Origin: Glycine soja
Taxonomy: Eukaryota > Streptophyta > Magnoliopsida > Fabales > Fabaceae
NCBI RefSeq assembly: GCF_004193775.1
Contig: NC_041011.1
Span: forward strand, 17,751,173-17,815,172
Length of the DNA: 64,000 nt
Direction: 5' to 3'
In this document: positions 56,573-64,000 of the stretch, one piece after another
Position numbering within the stretch: the first letter of the stretch is position 1
How the letters are laid out: each line of letters starts with the position of its first letter
The notes under the pieces: generated by a model
Databases searched by the model: none
The model's input: only the letters and a program-made list of their open reading frames with translations
What the model was told of the DNA's origin: nothing
Made by a program: the position numbers and the translations under genes

Positions 56573-59500
56573 CACTACAAAAAAGTGGTCCTTTACTTGC
56601 AATCACAACCATCTGCCTTAAAAATCTTAATATGAAATATATATTTCAGCAGTTCTATACTGTTTGAACATTTTAAATGTTTTTCTTTTTATTTTTTGAC
56701 ACTTGTCCCAGCTTGTCACTTATGATTCTTATTGTGGTGGCATGTTTTTGTTTATCGTGTCACCTTCATAAATATTAAATATAAAGTATTTAAACTACAA
56801 ATAAAAATAAAACCCAAAATAAATCCTTGAAAACCGATGTTAATGTATGATAAGTTAACGTCGATTTCTTCTAGAAAACCGATGTTAACGTTAAAATCAT
56901 TTTGTTAACATAGGTTTTTTTTTTTTATTGAAAACCGATGTTGGACTTACATTTTAAAATATATCAGACGCTCGCTCTAAGCTCTTTTCTTCTCTATCTA
57001 ACCTTCTTCTTCTCCACCAAGGTACATTTCATGACTCTTTCTTCTCTGTAACATGTTCTATTGAATACCTAGGTCTGTTTGGGGAACTTGTTCTCACTGC
57101 AAGGTCCTTTGTTTGTTTTTACTGCAAGGATTTGGTTTGTGGAACTGGTGCTCACTTTGCAGTTTGTTTGGGGTGTTCACTCGTGCTCACAGGGTCTCAT
57201 TTTGATTGAGGTAAGTCGTGCTCACTTTGTAGACCTTTGAATGCTTAATGTCTATTGTAATGTGTATAGCACCATGGCGGCGACTTCTCACTTTGAGTGC
57301 GATGTTCCAATACTTGTGACCACTGCAGTTTTGGCAGAGTTTCCAAAAGTAGAATAATGGGTAGCATAGTGTAGTGTAGTGTTGTTCATTTTGATTGAGG
57401 TAGCGTAGTGTTCCAATAGTTGTGATCAGTGTACTTGGTCTCATTTTGATTGAGGTAGCATAGTGTTTTTCATTGGGGCAGGGCATGAGGAGATTGAATA
57501 ATGGGTACGTAGTGTTATCACAAAACCCCTAAATACTTCCCTAGATCAGAAGTGAGTAGAAAACCTGATAAATGACTAAGATGTCTTGCTACATGATGGT
57601 TCAAGTTATGCATTGTATCTTCTTGAGCCAAAACAATGTTGTGAGTGCATGATTTGTCTCCCAGTGAAAAAACTACACTTGCAGGGATCAACCAAGCTTC
57701 CTATGTGCACCAGCAAATTAAAAAGGCTATGTGGGTTGGTTGACTGATTAATTATAAGCAACGACTTGTATTCTGAACTTAATTATATATATGTTTTGGT
57801 AACATACTATCTTGTTTCATACTAGTAAGTTTTTTTCTTAATTTGTCGCATTTGAAACATAAATACTTTGATGATAAGTGAACAAAAGTTCACTGCTTAA
57901 TTGACCTCATGTAAATTTGATTTAACAAATCCATATGATCAGTCCCTCCAACTCATTTGTCCATTAGTACTCATTCGATCATTTGAGACTAAATATGTTG
58001 ATTGCTGAAGAGTGAATGTACTACTTACTTCTGAATAAATGATTTTTCAAACTTCCTTTCTGCATAACTCACAAAGTAGAAGCTTGTTTTTACAATCGGT
58101 GCAGTAACCAATAAGTTTGACCATATTTTCGTGGTGAAGCTAACCAATCTGTTGGATAAACAGGGAGCTGTAGGATCAGCAAAACCTGTAGATAGGCCGG
58201 ATCATGAGGTCGATGATCCCCTATATCTGATGAGATTAACCATCCCACAACTTTTTCTGAAGCCATTGCAGGTTATGTGGGATGCTACCGTGTTTGGGGT
58301 GTTTAATGAACACTTCCCCTTGTACATAAAGAATGAAGATCTGTCTGAAATAGCACACGATGGTCAATGTCTCAGCATATCTATTATACAGTTGTAGATT
58401 CTGTAAGTCAATTTAGATTATTGTTAATTACCTAAATTATTGTTTTAAATTCATACATAATTTACTTTGTGTTAACAACAATAGGCATATGACTGAGACA
58501 AGTATGCGAGCAGGAAATGCCGATGTGTATGGATTCCTTGAGCCACAGTCCATTCAGAGATCTAGGCAATCGTAATTTGAATCAAAAAGTTACATGAAGA
58601 ACTGGATGTCTACCTAAGAGCCTACCTAAATGGGTAAGTTAAACTGAACAAACGAATTTAAATAATGTATAATACTATAATAACCTATATTGGTATCCAC
58701 TGCAGTGCACATTGGCAAATGGTCATCATTTTGCCTAAGGAAAATCTTTTCGTCTGGTTTTGTTTATTGCATAATAGGCCAGACAACTACCTGAAAGGAA
58801 TAATTAACAGGTCAGTGTTATTTTTCAATACATTTGCATTAGCATTAGTCAGGAACATCAATATTTTAGTTGTACAATAAGAATCCTTGTTTGTAATCAA
58901 CAGTGCTTTGAAAGGACTTGACGATACTCCACAACCTAAATCCAAGGCTGGTGCTAGGTGGATTGTTGTTAAAGTAACAATGCTTCTACTTATATTTTAT
59001 GTATGTGTAGACTAATTTGTAGTTAACGTTGAATATCTAAATTTCATTATGTATTTAGTGTAATAGACAAAAAGGAAGCACTGAGTGTGGATATTCTGGA
59101 TGTCAATTATAATCTTAGGAAGTTTCAAGAATAATTGGGAAACGATAATTATTTATTTCAAACAAATTTGATTTTGTTATGATTGGTATTATATTATTAA
59201 CTTATGTTTTATTTTATCATGCAATATTTCAACGATGCTAGACCATTGGAATCATAGAAATTGAAGGTGCTTTGCATCTAGTGGGCAAAGTATTATCTGA
59301 AAGTTAGAAATGAAACTTAGGATGTTAGGCAAATTTGTAATTTTAGTTTACTTAGTTTACTAGCTTGCTTTAAATTTTTTACAATCCATATCTCCTTTTA
59401 ACATTGAACATTTTTTATTCATAGTTATTAATAAATTTGTCATGGAGTTTTTCTACTAAAAACTGTTTCAAAATATAATTCAAATTATATATGTTATGCT

Positions 59501-59777
59501 GTGTGGTATGATTTAAAATTTGCAAGTTAATTTTTGGGTTTATTGAAAAAATAGACAATATATTAAAAAAAATTCTTAATAACAACATCGGTTTTTATTT
59601 TTTATTTTTTAAAAAAAACCAATGTTAACCTACACAAACAACATCGGTTTTTTAAAAACCGATGTTTAAACGTTAACATTGGTTATTTAAATAATCGATG
59701 TTAACAATAATACTTTCAACGTTGGTACTTTCAACATGGGTTAGTAACCGATGTTAAAAGCTTACTTTCTAGTAGTG
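56573..59777 (+). mobile_element. CACTA element carrying a Ulp1-like protease gene
   Basis: The right terminus is clear: ACTTTCTAGTAGTG ends at 59777. Subterminal words ACCGATGTTAAC and complement cluster at 59580-59760 and at 56830-56945, on both sides. CACTACAAAAAAGTGG at 56573 is taken as the left terminus but matches the right one only partly (CACTACTAGAAAGTAAG), so the true left end may lie nearer 56830. No transposase is visible. The interior (58105-59300) encodes a decayed Ulp1-type protease, cargo known from plant CACTA and Mutator-like elements. Confidence 0.68.
58105..59330 (+). pseudogene. Ulp1-like (C48 family) cysteine protease pseudogene inside the CACTA element
   Basis: Exons by GT-AG borders: 58105-58402, 58485-58633, 58706-58810, 58904-58973, and from 59059. 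The text reads LYLMRLTIPQLFLKPLQVMW, AGNADVYGFLEPQSIQRS, AHWQMVIILPKENLFVWFC, LHNRPDNYLKGIIN and GSTECGY. His in AHWQM, Asp in NRPDNY and Cys in TECGY are the catalytic triad positions of SUMO-type (C48) proteases, which cleave ubiquitin-like modifiers. Stops at 58395 and in the second and last exons, plus shifts, show it is dead. Whether such transposon proteases help transposition is not known. Confidence 0.82.
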
Positions 59778-62700
59778 ATTACTGAAAGTTAGCTTACATT
59801 GTTTGCTGTACATTTTTACAAAACAACTTACACACAATCTAAATCAACATCTTGAGGAATATGAAGACTTTGGGAGGAGTGGATGACATCTACTATGCCG
59901 CCCTCATCAACAAAGTTCTTTTGGAATACTAAGTCTTCCATGTCTTCAAAGGAATGGATGATGACTCCTAGCAGTCCATTATCAACAAGGGCAACTTCAT
60001 CACTAGATAACAACACTTCAGTGTTGTAAACCTGAAGGTAATGAAGGTTGACATCAAGAGGAACATACTTATTCCTCTAGTGAACTAGGATGACATTCAG
60101 CAAAAGAGGCAGAAGAAACTGGCCAAGGCTATTGCTAATAAAGACAAGGCTTTGGAAACTTTTGGCCTTGCTATAAAGGTTAAAAGGATCCTTAGGGAGC
60201 AGAAGGGAAAGGTCCAAACCAAAAAGCCTGCCCATCAACAAAAGGAGGAGGAAAAAATTGTTATAGAGGAGCAACGGATGAAGAAGAAACATGAAGTGCC
60301 CAGACCCTCTCTTCCAGTGTAGACTCATAATTCTACTATGTTTGGGTCACAAATATTTTGAATGAACATTAAGGATTTCAATCTCTCTACATTCTACAGC
60401 CACTTGAATACAAATGCATGAGATTAGGGAGAGACAACATGGATAGATGGAGCCTACACAAGCTTTCACAAGAACCAAGATTTACTCTTTCAAGTTTTTT
60501 TGTATTTGATAAGTCTAGGATCTCAAATTAAGTCTTGGAAGCAATAAAGATCAATTGCGATTCAACATGGAAGGTTTTGTAACAGAAACAATACATCAAA
60601 ATACTAAAAATCATTAAATTCTTACTCGTTACTTTTCTTGAAAAGAGAAACCTAAGCATACAAAAAGCACATCATCCTAGCCACTAGGTGTGGCTTTTGT
60701 GAATGAGCTACCGGCTACCACTTAGAACTCTCTGTCGTACTTTAGACACCAAAATAAAAATGTATTATGTATAGCCCCTTTATATTAAACAAAAATACCA
60801 CACCACAACTAAGGTTAGTGTCTGGTCTTAGTTGAAAATTGTAAAGAAACACACTATTAAATTGTCAAGGGTGGGAAACATTCATATTAAACAAAAATAA
60901 TCAATCCACAATAAGTCTATAACCAAATTTGTATTCCTGTAAAGAGGAAAAAATCAGAAGAAGAAATAGACAAGTGTCATGCTTTTTTATTCTTTAATTT
61001 GAACATAAAAAGAAAAGCAAATCTGTGCATATTTGACTTGGTTGCGTCATGATTGAAGTGGTATCTTTTTTAATCTTTAATTTAGACCAAGAAAGGTTGT
61101 TATCTCTTTATATTGTAGTGCTACTCTAGAGTTGCTAGTTCTGGAAAGTCTGACCAAGAAATTAAGAAGTAAAAAACATGCAGAAGTTTGCTACACATAG
61201 TCCCAATCAGCATAAGCATGCATCGATGATACTATATTATATAAAAAAAGGAAGATATGCTAAACCAACCTGGATGTAATCAAGTACATCAATTGTTCCA
61301 ACCCGTGATCCTCCTTCTTGTTGAAATGATTATCAACTAATAAAGTTTTTCCTGAAATAAGAACACCTCAAAACATCCGTGTTAAACTCAATGTTGTTAA
61401 TTTGATGCAGCAATCAAAATAGTTGACAGTGGTCTTCCCGTAATATTAGCTCAAAGATTTCGATTCACAGCTCTAAATTTAAAAATTTAGAAGCAGGGGC
61501 TTACAACATTGATAATTTGGTATGAATGGATTTAAAGGAATAACTTCACTCATGACTAAGGCCTATCAAAAAAGTTCAGCACAAGTTCAAAATTAACAGC
61601 ACAAAAGTAGAATTGTAGTTATGATATACCCCTTAAAGTATTATCTACACCTTTCTCCTGTTTGAAGCAATATTTTCATTGAAACTAATGGCTCCTTGAC
61701 AAATCTTTTATTAATCATGCATGGAACCTAAATTATAAGGGTTGGACATGAATAATCTCTAGACCCTAGGCGGCAACAAGGAGAGAGAAAGACACGTGAC
61801 CTATACTCCATGCCTTTCTCTTTCCATGTCGTTACACCGTGCAAATGGAGATTAGGGGGTTCAGTTAGTTTATTTTAGAGAATAAGTATCTTTTTCTTTT
61901 ACTATTTTTCTGATATTTGTATATATAATTTTATGATATATCTACACAAAATGAGAAAAGACTTTGTAAATTCTAAATTAGTAAAACCCAAAAATGAATA
62001 AAAAAAGACTAAAACTAGATAGTTGGATCACACTATAGAAGTTATGTTACGACACATCATGTTGTTTCATGAATTCTGAAATGTACAAAGCAAAGCAACA
62101 CTACATCAGTAAAGGCAAATTGTTGTTTCCAAAAGGGGTAAACCTGATCCATCATTCCCACTTAACAGATAAGCCTAGCATATTTAGTAATAAGCCTAAT
62201 TTGATCCATCCATTCGTTATTTGTTCGTTTCTATAATATATAATTTTTTTATGTCCATAGTATATACTCTCTTTTTTATGGCCAAAGTATTTGTTAGAGT
62301 AGAGACATAAATAATCCTCATCCAAAATTATACTTCACATGGCAGTAATAAATCAAGGCGTAATAGTGGTAGCTGAAAATGGTAGTATGATTTTTTAATA
62401 GGTCAATGCAAAAAATTCATTCTCGGTCATATATATTAGAAAAATCCACAAAGGACAAAACTATTAATTATGAAAGCAAAGAATGAACTAAATGAATAGA
62501 GGAAAAACAACATTCATAATAGAGGAAAAAAGAGTAAGTTTAGAAAGGAGATCATCCAAAGGGAAATAGTTCTCAGCATCTACCTAGTCTTTTCCTCCAT
62601 CTATAAGTTAATAAATCCTACTATTAAGTTCAGAGCCATCATTCTCAGCCTACATGATCATTTTCACTTTTTAGCTATGTCTACAATTTGCCTTGAGTTG

Positions 62701-63411
62701 AAACTATTTTATCAGAGTTATCCACTAAAATTTAGCTTGTTACAAGAAAATTATCATACAAAATTGGTCAAGCTTTTACATCCATTAATCAACAATTTAA
62801 CACGTATATGAGATCAAATTTCCTTTTCAGAGCTGTACTTACTAAAATCTAGAGTTGTCCCTCGTCAGGGTGGATGTGGCCAAGGTAGGCTCTAAGATCT
62901 CGCACGTCGGACTGAGAGTAGCCTTTGTTAAAAGGACAAGAGGGGGGACCTGCAAAATAAAGGACTTCGACACTGAAGTAAGTACGAGAGTTTGGTGAGA
63001 ATAAATTTTGTAAAAGGGTGAGATAGAACCTGGTACTTATAGAGTGGAGTGGAAGCTGCGGGTCCTTATTGGTTGGGATTGTTACGGTGTTGTAACAACC
63101 CTTGTAGATAATGACTAGCTTGTAGATAATTGTAGCTTACAGATAATGTGTACCTTGTAGATAATTGAATACCTGCCACGAGATAAAAAGGTCACAACAT
63201 ATTCAAATAATGGGTACTTAGAGATAACCTATCAGTTTGGGAACCCGCCTACTAAGCGTGGAACGTCCATGCTCATGAGGCAGGGCTAACATGGAGGGCA
63301 AACATGTGTATTTGAGGGCCACATTGCTTGTCACGCGTATTTTGTGGACCCTGGATAGTACATAAGCCCCCTAAGCTCTAAGTCGGCTTGTCAACGAAAG
63401 AGGTTATCTAG
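59778..63411. other. No assignable gene; one Lys/Glu-rich open segment
   Basis: 60089-60322 (+) is open for 77 codons without a starting Met and reads like a charged coiled coil (QQKRQKKLAKAIANKDKALE, EEEKIVIEEQRMKKKHEVP). It may be a retroelement scrap. On the minus strand 61316-61270 is a short splice-bordered segment (EGGSRVGTIDVLDYIQ) that I cannot assign. The rest, including 62860-63400, is AT-rich or low-information with no supported feature. Confidence 0.35.
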
Positions 63412-64000
63412 TGATGCAATCTTACCCCCAAGGGTATTGGATAGAAGGATCCAAGAGGATTGGGCTAGAGCTACTAAAGAAGGCCCTAGGGTTCTCATGA
63501 TCCTCAGGGTAGATTTCTGAGCCCATGGGCCAAGGTTGGATCCACTCTTCTTTGTAAATATTTGAATAGGTTTTTCCTTCTTTTGGGCCTTGTATTTTGG
63601 CCATTCTAGTAGTATAGGGTTTTAGCCTTGTATTTCAGGGCATTTTGAGTAGTCCTTGTAGTAGGGACTTTTTTTTGTATTTTCATGTATTTTATCATGG
63701 GGTGAGCTTAGCTATTATAAGGGGTGTGTAGCTAAGCTCTAGCTTCTCATCTTAAGGAGGTGCGCTTAGCTATTAGAGAGGTGTGTGTAGCTAAGCTCTA
63801 GCTTCTCTAGGAATCTTCTCAAGGAAGCTTCTCAAGGAAGTGTCTCACGGAAGCTTCTCAAGGAGGTGAGCTTAGTTATTAGAGGGGTGTGTGTAGCTAA
63901 GCTCTAGCTTCTCAAGGAAGTTTTCTGAAAGAAGCTTCTCAAGGAAGTTTTCTCAAGAAAGCTTCTCAAGGAAGCTACCTAGTCTATAAATAGAAGCATG
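63412..64000 (+). mobile_element. Start of a family B-type LTR, running off the window
   Basis: It begins TGATGCAATCTTACCCCCAA and follows the family B LTR text (GGTATTGGATAG, AAGGCCCTAGGGTTCT, GCCCATGGGC, TTTGGGCCTTGTATTT). From 63700 it differs: three hairpin units GAGCTTAGCTA...TAGCTAAGCTC and many GGAAGCTTCTCAA words. TATAAATAG at 63984 marks the promoter. The end lies outside the window. Confidence 0.78.

Noticed and set aside
61270..61316. Short minus-strand exon-like segment EGGSRVGTIDVLDYIQ
   Set aside because: It has splice-like borders but is too short to assign and has no supporting neighbouring exon.
1..64000. tRNA, rRNA, organellar insertions, CRISPR-like arrays
   Set aside because: I looked for cloverleaf-like sequence, plastid or mitochondrial gene text and spaced direct repeats and saw none. 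The 110-bp tandem repeat has no spacers.

Overview
The window looks like plant nuclear DNA, most likely from a legume and probably Glycine (soybean or wild soybean). The basis is AT-rich sequence with GT-AG introns and dense nested retroelements whose LTR types I associate with soybean; the species is inference from memory of those LTRs, not from a search. There are no rRNA, tRNA, CRISPR or bacterial features. Nearly every coding stretch is transposon protein or a broken piece of a host gene.

Layout. 1-6525: a probable CACTA element, left end outside the window, carrying host gene pieces (a receptor-kinase 5' end, PPR-like and other exons). 8854-9535: a frameshifted retroelement protein cut by a minus-strand 3' LTR (9536-10512) with its polypurine tract. 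11350-17811: Copia-type remnants with two LTR copies rich in paired ATCGAT palindromes, a long AT microsatellite and a foldback element. 17812-24876: a Ty3/Gypsy Tat-like element (A1) with 5' LTR and decayed gag. A solo Copia LTR is inserted in gag, and an internal deletion fuses gag to the last codons of pol. 24877-27028: two LTRs of different families meeting head to head; the second is followed by a tRNA-Met-type primer site that runs straight into an integrase. 27029-35247: the 3' half of another Tat-like element (A2): integrase, a possible internal promoter with a spliced leader, an extra downstream ORF, a 110-bp tandem repeat, polypurine tract and 3' LTR.

35336-35894: C-terminal piece of an L1 LINE. 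38087-41566: a KIN-14-type kinesin pseudogene with an RTE-type LINE inserted inside an exon, followed by a CACTA terminus at 43236. 44930-49510: a large diverged tandem/dispersed repeat block that recurs at 55700-56560. 49773-53183: the best candidate for an intact small host gene, a phase-consistent four-exon model encoding 96 residues whose first intron holds LINE and Copia fragments. 53900-55568: LTR-like sequence with internal duplications. 56573-59777: a CACTA element carrying a decayed Ulp1-like (C48) protease gene. 59778-63411: no assignable gene. 63412 to the end: start of another LTR.

How the parts relate. The genes do not form a pathway. The window records successive insertion, gene-fragment capture, internal deletion, LTR recombination and nonsense decay, much of it compatible with C-to-T change. 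The least explained features are the A2 internal promoter and leader intron, the family-specific palindromes repeated in the U3 parts of several LTRs, and the small basic four-exon gene.
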